64,000 nucleotides of DNA, taken from Chitinophagaceae bacterium (lineage in GTDB: Bacteria; Bacteroidota; Bacteroidia; Chitinophagales; Chitinophagaceae). The position numbers and the translations under genes are program-made. Where the stretch lies: contig JADBXR010000019.1 of NCBI GenBank assembly GCA_020403425.1, forward strand, positions 1 to 64,000, written 5' to 3'. Positions 1 through 8,820 of the stretch are shown piece after piece (positions within the stretch are counted from its first letter, which is position 1; the number at the start of each line of letters is the position of its first letter). The notes beneath the pieces are model-generated. The model searched no databases, was not told the origin of the DNA, and saw nothing but the letters and a program-made list of their open reading frames with translations.

Positions 1-261
1 AAAATACTCTTGCGCAAGGGCAATCTTTAGAGCAGGTTCGTACAGATGTTCACGACCTTTTTGCTTTTGGGGAACCTTCATAATTAATCAAGTTTACATA
101 TTTAGTTCGAAATATGTAAAGTGATTTCAGGAAGAGACAGGAAGAGACAGAACCTGCTGAGAATCAGTACCAACGAAACAGAATAGGGTTTGTGAATAGG
201 CGTTATGGGCCGATCGAGATGAGAGGGGTTGGGTAGGTTCTAACAGCCGCGGCTTGGCACC

Positions 262-300
262 CTGGCGAGAAAATTGGCTCGCAGGGGCGCCATGGCGCAG
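262..300. repeat. Degenerate copy of the CTTTGCGCCTTTGCG-type palindromic repeat (family E)
   Basis: ctggcgagaaaattggctcgcaggggcgccatggcgcag aligns without gaps to 63260-63298 (30 of 39 identical by eye). Confidence 0.55.
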
Positions 301-374
301 TTGGGTTCATAGGTTGGGGTACTACCTGAAACCGTTAGCATTTGAACAGGTTACGGATGGGTCATACATGATCG

Positions 375-1241
375 CTAAAGCACTACAGTTGTCGGCTTTA
401 CGGCGGTTATCAATAATCCGTTACCGGTGGAATGGGGCCTGCTATGATCGATCAACATCAGCAGCAGGATAAATGGCGAAATGGCCAGTAATACCATTGT
501 GTACAGGATCTTGTACAACCAACCTGACGACATGATCAATAACAGCAGGCTATTGGTGATCTCGTGACTGAGCCTTCCACAGTATCCATACGTATACTGC
601 AGCTGCTGTATCTGCCAACCAGCTTCCTGCACTTTGTTCCTGATCTCTTCGGACCGGTAGATCCTTTTTCTGTCGTTGATCGTCTCGTAATGTTCACGGC
701 TGTTCAACAGGCGCTGGTACAAGGAGGTATGTATCTTTCCATTCACGGGTACATATAACAACATTTTGCCACCAGGCTTCACGATCGACAGCATATTCCG
801 CAGTGCCTGCGCGTCATCCCTGATGTATTGTAATACGCCTATGCAGCTCAGGACATCTGTTGTTTCCTGTTCCTGCCATGTTTCAATGTTGCCGACCAGC
901 AAACGCATGTTCCGGCCTGGGGCCAGCCGTTGCAGGAAATCAATATTGGATCGCCGCATATCCATGCCGGTGCAATGTAAGGACCGGTAACTGCGGCTGA
1001 CCGGGATCAAATATTGTCCTTCACCGCAGCCGATATCCATCCATGATCCGCTTTGTCCCAGCAACCTGATCTCCCGCCTGATGGCTGGCATCACATACCA
1101 TTTCCGGAAATGGAAGAAATAATTGACCATATACAGGATGTATATGAGCCGGGGATAGCGCATCAGCCATAGAGGATATTCGAAATTGGAGATATTATGT
1201 GTCAATGTTGTAGGCTGGCTCCTGTCTATGTTCCCCTCCAT
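375..1241 (-). CDS. Class I SAM-dependent methyltransferase
   Basis: Motif I WMDIGCGEGQYL, downstream DVLSCIGVLQYIRD; C-terminal hydrophobic segments. Confidence 0.85.
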   Translation of the reverse strand: MEGNIDRSQPTTLTHNISNFEYPLWLMRYPRLIYILYMVNYFFHFRKWYVMPAIRREIRLLGQSGSWMDIGCGEGQYLIPVSRSYRSLHCTGMDMRRSNIDFLQRLAPGRNMRLLVGNIETWQEQETTDVLSCIGVLQYIRDDAQALRNMLSIVKPGGKMLLYVPVNGKIHTSLYQRLLNSREHYETINDRKRIYRSEEIRNKVQEAGWQIQQLQYTYGYCGRLSHEITNSLLLLIMSSGWLYKILYTMVLLAISPFILLLMLIDHSRPHSTGNGLLITAVKPTTVVL

Positions 1242-1374
1242 AAGCTATGATTCTGGTAGCGTACTGATTTATAATCTGTAAGTTACCTATAATTCATCGC
1301 CCTTCTCTTCAAAATAAAAAGTGGTGTCAGCATAGTAACAGACCCTGACCAAAACTTTGGTTACACACTTCCTG

Positions 1375-1797
1375 TCATCCGGCGATCTCGATCAACAGCT
1401 CTCCGGGCGTATAAACGGGTAATACAGGAATGCCTTGTTTTTGTAACTGCTTGTCTCGTGATATGAAATAATCCAGTTTATGGTGTACGGCTGTATAGTA
1501 TTGTAAGGCATCTTCTATATCGGTTATCTTTGAATGAAGGGCATTCAATACAATTTCGTGTGGCAGATCGATCACCGTTACATCTGCCATAAGGGTCAAC
1601 AGTAATTCTTTGGCTTTGGCATTACCGTAGGCTTTCGTTAACCAGTAGCCAACAATATGTACAATTGAAGGCGTAATGAACGCCTGAATGGTTCCGTTCA
1701 CTGCCCATTCAATGATCCTGCGGGATTCTTCATACGCCTCACGCTTTAAGGTGAGGTCCAGCAATATGTTCGCATCAAGAAATACTTTAGAAGCCAT
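1375..1797 (-). CDS. PIN-domain toxin (VapC-like) of a type II toxin-antitoxin pair
   Basis: MASKVFLDANILLDLTLKRE...DYFISRDKQL PIN-like acidic residues; overlaps the upstream small ORF; ORF track start 1809, ATG at 1797 preferred. Confidence 0.8.
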   Translation of the reverse strand: MASKVFLDANILLDLTLKREAYEESRRIIEWAVNGTIQAFITPSIVHIVGYWLTKAYGNAKAKELLLTLMADVTVIDLPHEIVLNALHSKITDIEDALQYYTAVHHKLDYFISRDKQLQKQGIPVLPVYTPGELLIEIAG

Positions 1798-2029
1798 ACT
1801 TCTTCGCATTTTCTTTATAGTACAGTTCCTTTAGATCTGCTTCTTCTGCAATAACAGGTTTGTCCAGTTTTTCAACCAGATGCAGGATATTCTTACGCTT
1901 GGAGGGTTTGGTAACGGTCTTAAAATAACCTTCCACCAGTTCAGAGACACTCTGCTGTTGTTTTGCGGCATAGTTCTTTACATTTTCAAGCAAACTATCC
2001 TCAATGGTCAGGTTCAATCTCGCTTTCAT
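1787..2029 (-). CDS. DUF6364-like / ribbon-helix-helix-type antitoxin
   Basis: MKARLNLTIEDSLLENVKNYAAKQQQSVSELVEGYFK; directly upstream of and overlapping the PIN gene. Confidence 0.75.
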   Translation of the reverse strand: MKARLNLTIEDSLLENVKNYAAKQQQSVSELVEGYFKTVTKPSKRKNILHLVEKLDKPVIAEEADLKELYYKENAKKYGF

Positions 2030-2313
2030 AGGTCAAATATACGCATGATTTTAATTTATGCGTATTATTTTCGGGGGACCTATTTTTGACGAAACATAGC
2101 AGCATCTCAAAATAGCTTCATTTATCCTTATTATATCATTATTTACCATATATGAGCCCAGGCGCCTTCTTACTATGAATTTGCTGTTATAGACCTGCAA
2201 ACGCTTTCAATGTGCATATGGGTGTTCATTGTGTTGGGGTGCTTTTATGTACAGCTTCCGCAATTTTCTGCAGTTAACAACCTTATGCGATAGTAAAGGC
2301 AAAACCATTTGCC

Positions 2314-2511
2314 ATGCTTGATTTCAATTTGTATTCTGAGTTTTACAAACAACCTATACTGTTAACAGAAGAAGAGAAGCAAGACCCGTTACCTGTTACA
2401 ATCAGGCAATTCTTTGAGGATGTGAGGCTTGTCGAGGTGAGGATACACCTATATAATCTGTTGGAGGTGACATTAACAACGTCCAATACTATTTATAATG
2501 ATAAAGACTAA
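2314..2511 (+). CDS. Possible small protein of unknown function
   Basis: 65-aa ORF with protein-like composition (LTEEEKQDPLPVTIRQFFEDVRLVEVR) in an otherwise non-coding gap. Confidence 0.4.
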   Translation: MLDFNLYSEFYKQPILLTEEEKQDPLPVTIRQFFEDVRLVEVRIHLYNLLEVTLTTSNTIYNDKD

Positions 2512-2538
2512 TAAATGACCAAAGGTTCGATTGTTATA

Positions 2539-3378
2539 TTATGGTTTTTCAGAAATAAAAATACTAAATCGAAAAATTCTACTTCGCTCTTCTCGCCATG
2601 AAGGTAGATTAAACTTAAATGACTCTGTTGTCACATCTTTAACTGTCCCGGTTTGGCCAACCGGCATATCTTCAACTGAGGTAATGAGGAATGGCGGCTT
2701 TTTAAACTGTGGAAGTTTATCACCATTTAGAGTCTTCATATCTTTAAAGTAATATTTTGTATAGTAACTCTCTTCACTTTTTGCTGTGTCCATGATCCTG
2801 GTATCAAAGAATAAACTATCAACTAGATAGAAATTTTGTTTTAAAATATTTTTTGCATTGATATCCGTTATTCGACCTTGTACATTTTTAACTTTATCAT
2901 CAACAACAGCTTGTTGGGAAGATAACATTTCTAGATTATGCTTATATCCTTCAAGCGTATTTTGAGTATTTTGCAATTGAGAAGTAGTCTTTTGAAGCAG
3001 ATGCATTGAAGATGCGGAGATAGTCTGCAAGCTTTTGTCAGTTGCGCTAATTCTTTTGTTAATGGCGGTATCAAAATAACTAATGATTGAATCCGTCCTT
3101 TTGGACATCATCGCATTTTTTATTGTAAAATCATCCTTTAGAGCTTTTTCAACATTTTGTAAACTATTATAGCCGAAAATTACGAGCACAGTTCCCACGA
3201 GAGAAACCGTTGCAACAAAAAACTCTTGCTTATATTTAAGTTCATAATATCTAGGATCATCTAGATTTCGATCTGTCTTACTACGATTTTTCAATTGCCG
3301 AATAGAAGCTAAATTCCAAATTAGCAAGATTAATAAGGAAACGCCTATAATAGTAAGTAATAAAATACCGAAATCCAT
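2539..3378 (-). CDS. Membrane protein of unknown function, two N-terminal TM segments and a coiled-coil
   Basis: 279-aa ORF, hydrophobic FGILLLTIIGVSLLILLIWNLA and FFVATVSLVGTVLVIFGY, then heptad-rich region; AT-rich. Confidence 0.65.
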   Translation of the reverse strand: MDFGILLLTIIGVSLLILLIWNLASIRQLKNRSKTDRNLDDPRYYELKYKQEFFVATVSLVGTVLVIFGYNSLQNVEKALKDDFTIKNAMMSKRTDSIISYFDTAINKRISATDKSLQTISASSMHLLQKTTSQLQNTQNTLEGYKHNLEMLSSQQAVVDDKVKNVQGRITDINAKNILKQNFYLVDSLFFDTRIMDTAKSEESYYTKYYFKDMKTLNGDKLPQFKKPPFLITSVEDMPVGQTGTVKDVTTESFKFNLPSWREERSRIFRFSIFISEKP

Positions 3379-3651
3379 GATACTGCGATTGTTGGTTAAC
3401 GAGCAATAGGGGTAAGATCCAATATACAGAATCCTTTTAATTTTTTATAGAGACCACTTCAAAATCGCAAATACAATCAACTCAACTGCATCATTGCGTA
3501 TCATACTGTATCATTGTTACCCATAATTCATCCCTCACTTCCCAAATCAGGTACAATAAAAAAGTAGTCACAGAAAAGTGAACAAGAATGGCTACTGAAA
3601 AGTAGTGAGGCCTACAAAGTGACTGATACTGAGTCAATTAATCTTTCTTCA

Positions 3652-3690
3652 GAAGATCCCTCCTTCGTCGGGATGACGGTGGGCCTAGGG
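3652..3690. repeat. Intergenic 'GATCCCTCCTTCGTCGGGATGACG'-type dispersed motif
   Basis: agatccctccttcgtcgggatgacggtgggcc; resembles a motif seen in many bacterial intergenic regions; single copy here. Confidence 0.3.
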
Positions 3691-3797
3691 TTGACCAGTT
3701 TTGCAGTCATGGTTGGTTCCGGTCAGTATTCGCGTGATCAGGTGATGAGACTCAACCAGTTATAACGTCGATGGCAGGGTGACCTCTTTTCAGTAGA

Positions 3798-5180
3798 TCA
3801 TTTCCCGATACAGAACTTCGAAAAGATATAATCCAGCTGGTCCTCATTGGTGATCTGGCCGGTGATGGTGCCCAGGTAATGCAGGCACTGGCGGATATCA
3901 ATGGCCAGCAGGTCGCCGGGTACTTTGTCTTCCAGTCCCCGCTGCACATCGGCCAGGGCTTTGGCCAGATGCTGCAAAGCCTCGTAGTGGCGGGCATTGG
4001 TAACGATGGTGGACTCGGCATAGATATCGCCATCAATGGCTTTGCTCACCAGCGCCTCTTTCAGGTGCTCGATATGGGTATGTTCTTTGGCGGAAATGAA
4101 TACCGTATCTGCAAATGCGGCAAAACGCTGCTGTGCAGCTGCGTTCTGTCCGTCCACCTTATTGCCCACCAGCAGGTAGCAGATCTGTTCTTTCTCAAAA
4201 GTATCCACCACCTGCTGCAGGTCCGTTTCGGTGATCTCATTCACATCAAAGAGGTACAGCACGATATTAGCGGAGCGCATCTTTTCTAGACTCTTCTCCA
4301 CGCCGATGCTTTCGATCACATCATGCGTATGTTCGCGTATGCCCGCCGTATCGATCAGCCGGAACAGGATGCCTTTGATGTTCAGGATCTCTTCGATGGT
4401 ATCACGCGTGGTTCCGGCAATATCACTTACGATGGCGCGGTTCTCGTTCAGTAAGGTATTGAGCAGCGTGGATTTACCTGCATTGGGTTTACCGATGATG
4501 GCCACCTGTACCCCGTTCTTGATCACATTACCCAGCTGGAAGGAACTGATGAGCTGGTGCGTGGATACCGCCAGCTGGCTCACCAGGCTCTGCAAAGCGG
4601 CCCTGTCGGCGAACTCCACATCTTCCTGCGAAAAATCGAGTTCCAGTTCTATCATGGCCGAAAAACGGATGAGCTGCTCACGCAGTTGCTGCAGGTCCGA
4701 CGAAAAGCCCCCGCGCATGCTGTGCAATGCGGCCCTGCGACTGGCTTCCGTATTACTGGCGATCAGGTCGGCCACGGCTTCGGCCTGGGTAAGGTCCAGT
4801 TTTCCATTGAGGAAGGCCCGCTGGGTGAACTCACCCGGTTTGGCCATTCGCACGCCTTTACTGGTAATGGCACGGATGATGTTCTCCTGTATGAAAGGCG
4901 AACCATGACAGCTGATCTCGATCACATCTTCTCCTGTGTACGATCTGGGGCCTTTGAACAGTGACAGCACCACTTCATCCAGCAATTGTCCCTGGTGCTG
5001 CAGCAGCCCCACCTGTATGGTATGTGACTGTTGTTTGAACAGGTCCTTCGAGGGGAACATCTCATCCAGTACCCGGAAAGTATCTTTTCCGCTGACCCGT
5101 ATCACCCCGATGGCCCCCACACCCGGCGGTGTAGCCAGCGCCACGATCGTATCGTCCCATCCCCGCAAGTGTGTGCTCAT
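3798..5180 (-). CDS. mnmE: tRNA uridine-5-carboxymethylaminomethyl(34) synthesis GTPase MnmE
   Basis: GKPNAGKSTLLN, DIAGTTRDTIEE, DTAGIRE, GNKVDG; C-terminal FSKFCIGK; start corrected to MSTHLRGWDDTIVALATPPG. Confidence 0.96.
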   Translation of the reverse strand: MSTHLRGWDDTIVALATPPGVGAIGVIRVSGKDTFRVLDEMFPSKDLFKQQSHTIQVGLLQHQGQLLDEVVLSLFKGPRSYTGEDVIEISCHGSPFIQENIIRAITSKGVRMAKPGEFTQRAFLNGKLDLTQAEAVADLIASNTEASRRAALHSMRGGFSSDLQQLREQLIRFSAMIELELDFSQEDVEFADRAALQSLVSQLAVSTHQLISSFQLGNVIKNGVQVAIIGKPNAGKSTLLNTLLNENRAIVSDIAGTTRDTIEEILNIKGILFRLIDTAGIREHTHDVIESIGVEKSLEKMRSANIVLYLFDVNEITETDLQQVVDTFEKEQICYLLVGNKVDGQNAAAQQRFAAFADTVFISAKEHTHIEHLKEALVSKAIDGDIYAESTIVTNARHYEALQHLAKALADVQRGLEDKVPGDLLAIDIRQCLHYLGTITGQITNEDQLDYIFSKFCIGK

Positions 5181-5197
5181 AGTGCCTGTTTTCGAGG

Positions 5198-5205
5198 CAA
5201 AAATA
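5198..5205 (-). promoter_or_regulatory. Candidate Bacteroidota -7 box TATTTTTG upstream of mnmE
   Basis: caaaaata on + strand; matches TAnnTTTG; no clear -33 TTG. Confidence 0.4.
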
Positions 5206-5215
5206 GAACAATGGG

Positions 5216-5417
5216 AGGGAATGGCAGAATGATAGAATGATAGAATGAGTGAATGGGGGGAGTAGTGAGTGGTGAGTAGGGAGGGGATAATGAGTGGGCA
5301 ATGGTGAATGGGCAATGGGCAATAGGTAACGGCAGCGCAAGCCCCCCTGCCAATTCACCATTGCCCATTCACCATTGCCCCTTGCCCATTCACTCATCCA
5401 CTCATTCACTCATTCAC
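5216..5417. repeat. Family A quasi-palindromic word repeat, locus A1
   Basis: Perfect 23-bp inverted arms gggcaatggtgaatgggcaatgg (5296-5318) and ccattgcccattcaccattgccc (5358-5380), with tandem TCACTCAT/TCATTCTA words outside. Confidence 0.9.
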
Positions 5418-6242
5418 TCATTGTTCTTCCACCCTGAACGTGATCTTCTGTTTCTGCCGGTAGATGACGTGGCGGCCGTTCTGTACGGCGGGTGTCCAGC
5501 GGGGGCTTTTCTGGATGACGCGGATGGCTTCGGCCCTGGTACCGTAGCCGGGGTCGTTCTCGGCACGTACGTCGCTGATATTGCCTTCGCGGTCAACGAT
5601 GAAGGAGACCACCACCGAATAATCGGCCGGGGGAGCCCCATTCTGGGCGGCGATGTCCTGGTTGAGGTTCCTTTCCAGGTATTTGCGCCAGGCGGCGATC
5701 CCGCCCAGGAACTGGGCCTCTATCTGCACGGAGGCGAATACTTTGTCGATGTCCTCCTCCTGCCGGGGGGCTTCTACCACGCCGGTCCCTTTTTCAATGG
5801 GAGGGGCCACCACCCCTTCGTCCTTAGCGCCTTCCTGGTTGAGGGTGCCGATACGGGTATTGTCCAGCTGGTCGATCTCTTTCACTTCATCCTCTGCCGT
5901 TACCTGGTCGTCGGCCACGATCCTGGGTGGGGTCACTTTGGCCATTTCCACTTTGGGTGGCTGTTCTTTGGGGATGGGTTTGGGCTGTTCGGGTTTGGGT
6001 TCCTCCTGTTTGAAATTCTCGAGTTCCACAACGGTCACCAGTTCTGTTGGCGTCCGGTTCTTCTTGCCATTGGCCAGCAGGGAGCCCCCTACTGCCAGCA
6101 GGCAAAGCAACAGCATGGCCGACAAGGCAAACAGGATCCGTTTCTGATAGGTCTTGCGCAATTCATAGGCGCCATACAATTTATTCCTTCCATCAAAGAG
6201 GATGTCCAGAATATCCGCGGATAGGATCTGTGACTTTTCCAT
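5418..6242 (-). CDS. tonB: Energy transducer TonB family protein (copy 1)
   Basis: N-terminal TM, Pro/Lys/Glu linker, TonB C-terminal domain (FIVDREGNISDVRAENDPGYGTRAEAIRVIQKSPRWTPAVQNGR). Confidence 0.92.
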   Translation of the reverse strand: MEKSQILSADILDILFDGRNKLYGAYELRKTYQKRILFALSAMLLLCLLAVGGSLLANGKKNRTPTELVTVVELENFKQEEPKPEQPKPIPKEQPPKVEMAKVTPPRIVADDQVTAEDEVKEIDQLDNTRIGTLNQEGAKDEGVVAPPIEKGTGVVEAPRQEEDIDKVFASVQIEAQFLGGIAAWRKYLERNLNQDIAAQNGAPPADYSVVVSFIVDREGNISDVRAENDPGYGTRAEAIRVIQKSPRWTPAVQNGRHVIYRQKQKITFRVEEQ

Positions 6243-6327
6243 AGTAGTGAGTTTCTACTATGATTCTTACGAAGGGAAAAATCCACAGGTGAAAACGGTG
6301 AGTAAATTTTATGGAAATTCCATAAGG

Positions 6328-6587
6328 GGCAATGAGTGGATGAGTGAATGAATGAATGGATGTGAGTGGTGAGTGGTGAGTAGGGAGGGAATAATGAGTA
6401 GTGGCAATGGTGAATGGGCAATAGGCAATCGGCAATGGGCAATAGGCAATAGGTAGCGGCAGAGCCAGTCCCTTCCCCATTGACAATTCACCATTCACAA
6501 TTGCCCATTCACAATTCACCACTCACGACTGACGCCTCACGATCCCTCATTCACTCATCCACTCATCCACTCATTCACTCATTCAAT
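6328..6587. repeat. Family A quasi-palindromic word repeat, locus A2
   Basis: Words caatggtgaatgggcaatagg / attcaccattcacaattgcccattcac; core gcaataggtagcggcag shared with A1 (gcaataggtaacggcag). Confidence 0.88.
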
Positions 6588-6626
6588 AAAAACGCCCCGC
6601 ATTATTATTTGCGGGGCGTTTTATTT
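6588..6626 (-). terminator. Rho-independent terminator 3' of tonB copy 2
   Basis: aaaacgccccgc-attattattt-gcggggcgttttattt. Confidence 0.85.
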
Positions 6627-6642
6627 TTATCGTTGTTCAGAA

Positions 6643-7473
6643 TTATTCTTCTGATACTACGAATGTGATGCTTTGTTTGTGACGGTAGATAACGTTACGT
6701 CCGTTCTGCACCGCGGGTTTCCATTTGGGACCTTTGGTGATCACGCGCATCGCTTCTGCTTTGGTTCCGTAGCCGGGATCGTTCTCCGCTGCTACATCAC
6801 TGATGCTTCCGTCCTTGGCCACGATGAAAGATACCACTACGGTATATTTTCCCGGAGGTGCACCGTTCTCAACAGGGAGGTCCCTGTTCAGGTTACGCTC
6901 CAGGTATTTGGTCCACTGAGGCAGACCACCGGGGAATTCCGCGGGGATCTGTACTACGGTGAATACCTTATCGTAGTCTTCTTCCACTTTAGGGGCTTCT
7001 ACCACACCGGTTCCTTTTTCAACGGGAGGGGCTACCACACCTTCGTCTTTCGCACCTTCCTGGTTGATGGTACCGATCTTGGTATCTTCCAGTTTTTCCA
7101 CTTCCTTGATTTCCTCATCAGGTTTCACTTCTTCATCCTTCACGATCTTGGGAGGGGTGAATTTGGTGATCTCCACTTTGGGTGGCTCCTGTTTTGGCGG
7201 AGGTGGCGGAGGTGGTGGCTCCGGTTTTTTCTCCTCCTTGTTTACGTTCTCCAGCGACATATCGGCCACAATGATCTCCGCCTGCTTTTTCTTGGTAGAG
7301 TTCGCCACCAGCGAGCCCACCAATAAAACTGCGCAGATCAGTACCATTCCGCCTATAGAGATCTTGATACGCTTGTTATACGTTTTGCGGAGTTCATAAG
7401 CACCGTAGTCCTTATTCCTTCCGTCAAAAAGGATATCAAGAATATCAGCGGATAAAATTTTGTTTATCTCCAT
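6643..7473 (-). CDS. tonB: Energy transducer TonB family protein (copy 2)
   Basis: As copy 1, with polyproline linker PEPPPPPPPPKQEPPKVE; highly similar to copy 1. Confidence 0.93.
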   Translation of the reverse strand: MEINKILSADILDILFDGRNKDYGAYELRKTYNKRIKISIGGMVLICAVLLVGSLVANSTKKKQAEIIVADMSLENVNKEEKKPEPPPPPPPPKQEPPKVEITKFTPPKIVKDEEVKPDEEIKEVEKLEDTKIGTINQEGAKDEGVVAPPVEKGTGVVEAPKVEEDYDKVFTVVQIPAEFPGGLPQWTKYLERNLNRDLPVENGAPPGKYTVVVSFIVAKDGSISDVAAENDPGYGTKAEAMRVITKGPKWKPAVQNGRNVIYRHKQSITFVVSEE

Positions 7474-7517
7474 GATCTGGTTCTTTTGTAATTAGTTTCT
7501 TTGATGAAATTTCACGA

Positions 7518-8072
7518 TTAGTTCGCCGGTGCGGCCGCAGCCATCGCCTCCGATTTCATCACCAACTGTGCTTCAATGTCGGTGATGTCGACCAGGGCGT
7601 AACGCGTACACACGTTGATCGTCATTTCATCCAAAATATCTACCACGTTCTTGTAAGTACACTCGTCTGAGGGTTTCAGTATCACTACGAAATCCTTAAC
7701 GTCCCTTACGCTGTTCTTTTTATTGATCAGCACTTCACGGATATCATGAAAATTAGATGACTTGAAGTTAGATGCGGTATTATCCAGTTCTCCCTCATAG
7801 TAAAAGACGTTATTGTCTTTTCCTAACAGGATGGTAATCACACCCGACTGCTTGGCCTTATTCTGATCTTCCGGTTTATCCGCGTCCTTGGGCAGGATCA
7901 GCTTCATAGCTGTTGCCTGGCTCATGGTTGTGGTGAAGATAAAAAAGGTGATGAGTAGGAAGCCCAGGTCCACCATGGGCGTCAGGTCAACTCGGGTCGA
8001 CAGCTTCTTCCCTTTCTTGACCCCGGGGCCTTTTTTATGGCCACCGCCACTCGAGGTATCCATTTCTGCCAT
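7518..8072 (-). CDS. exbD: ExbD/TolR biopolymer transport protein
   Basis: LSTRVDLTPMVDLGFLLITFFIFTTTM. Confidence 0.93.
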   Translation of the reverse strand: MAEMDTSSGGGHKKGPGVKKGKKLSTRVDLTPMVDLGFLLITFFIFTTTMSQATAMKLILPKDADKPEDQNKAKQSGVITILLGKDNNVFYYEGELDNTASNFKSSNFHDIREVLINKKNSVRDVKDFVVILKPSDECTYKNVVDILDEMTINVCTRYALVDITDIEAQLVMKSEAMAAAAPAN

Positions 8073-8105
8073 GTCGGTAGAATTTAGTTTTCGTTAGCAA
8101 TTAAT

Positions 8106-8753
8106 TTACTCTTCACGCTTCTCACCTGACTGGGCTTTCTTCCACAGTTCGGTTCCTACTGGAACAGCTTCCGGATTGGTCACCATCTGGAATTTCAGGA
8201 AGTCGTTCTTTTTGAAAGCAGTGATCACGCTTTTGAAAGCAGGGAACTTGGCCAGGTTATCTCCTTTTAAGAGAAGGTTAGGTTTTTTTCCCTGGTACGC
8301 GTCCCTTACCAGTGTCATCCATTCGGTCAGCTCGTTATTGGAACTATCCTTTACAGGAATTCCTGGCAGCAGGTTACCCTTGCGCTGGTCTTCCGGAAGG
8401 GCCAGGAAAGCTTTGAGGCCGCCGAAGGAAGCACCGAAGAATGGGCTCTTTTTGAATGCTTTCACATCCAGTCCCAGGTTCTTGGTGGTATTCAGCGTAT
8501 TGGCCATGGTTTCCTTCACTTCTTCGTCATCCATTTCCAGAAACACTTTTCCGTCCTTGTCAATGATTACCTGGACAATATCCTTGGTCGGGGCCACTTT
8601 GGCGGCTACCGATTTCGGGATCGTAACAGCGATGGCCTCGGAGGGCTTGAACTTCGTTGTTAAGATAAAGAATGACAACAACAGAAAGGCCACGTCACAC
8701 ATCGCCGTCATATCGATGCTGGTACTCTTACGAGGTAATTTGGCTCTACCCAT
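8106..8753 (-). CDS. exbD: ExbD/TolR biopolymer transport protein (second)
   Basis: KSTSIDMTAMCDVAFLLLSFFILTTKFKPSE. Confidence 0.92.
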   Translation of the reverse strand: MGRAKLPRKSTSIDMTAMCDVAFLLLSFFILTTKFKPSEAIAVTIPKSVAAKVAPTKDIVQVIIDKDGKVFLEMDDEEVKETMANTLNTTKNLGLDVKAFKKSPFFGASFGGLKAFLALPEDQRKGNLLPGIPVKDSSNNELTEWMTLVRDAYQGKKPNLLLKGDNLAKFPAFKSVITAFKKNDFLKFQMVTNPEAVPVGTELWKKAQSGEKREE

Positions 8754-8820
8754 TGTTTATTATTTAATATTTCACATTAATGATTCAAAACTTGGTCAAT
8801 TCCACAAAAAATCTAAAAGA

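Noticed and set aside
254-472. 72-aa ORF on + strand
   Set aside because: Overlaps a palindromic repeat and the methyltransferase 3' end; composition not protein-like.
4231-4908. 225-aa + strand ORF antisense to mnmE
   Set aside because: Shadow ORF over a conserved gene, Ser-rich low-quality translation.
5177-5409. 'HYSPLTTHHSPLPIAHCPFT' peptides in ORFs at 5062-5409, 6089-6522, 13354-13542
   Set aside because: Translations of the repeat words, not proteins; informative only for spotting the repeats.
5301-6224. 307-aa + strand ORF across locus A1 and tonB
   Set aside because: Reads through the word repeat and antisense to tonB; Gly/Phe-rich shadow translation.
5216-6587. CRISPR array
   Set aside because: Periodicity of 7-9 nt with inverted arms, no 25-40 nt repeats with unique spacers, no cas genes.
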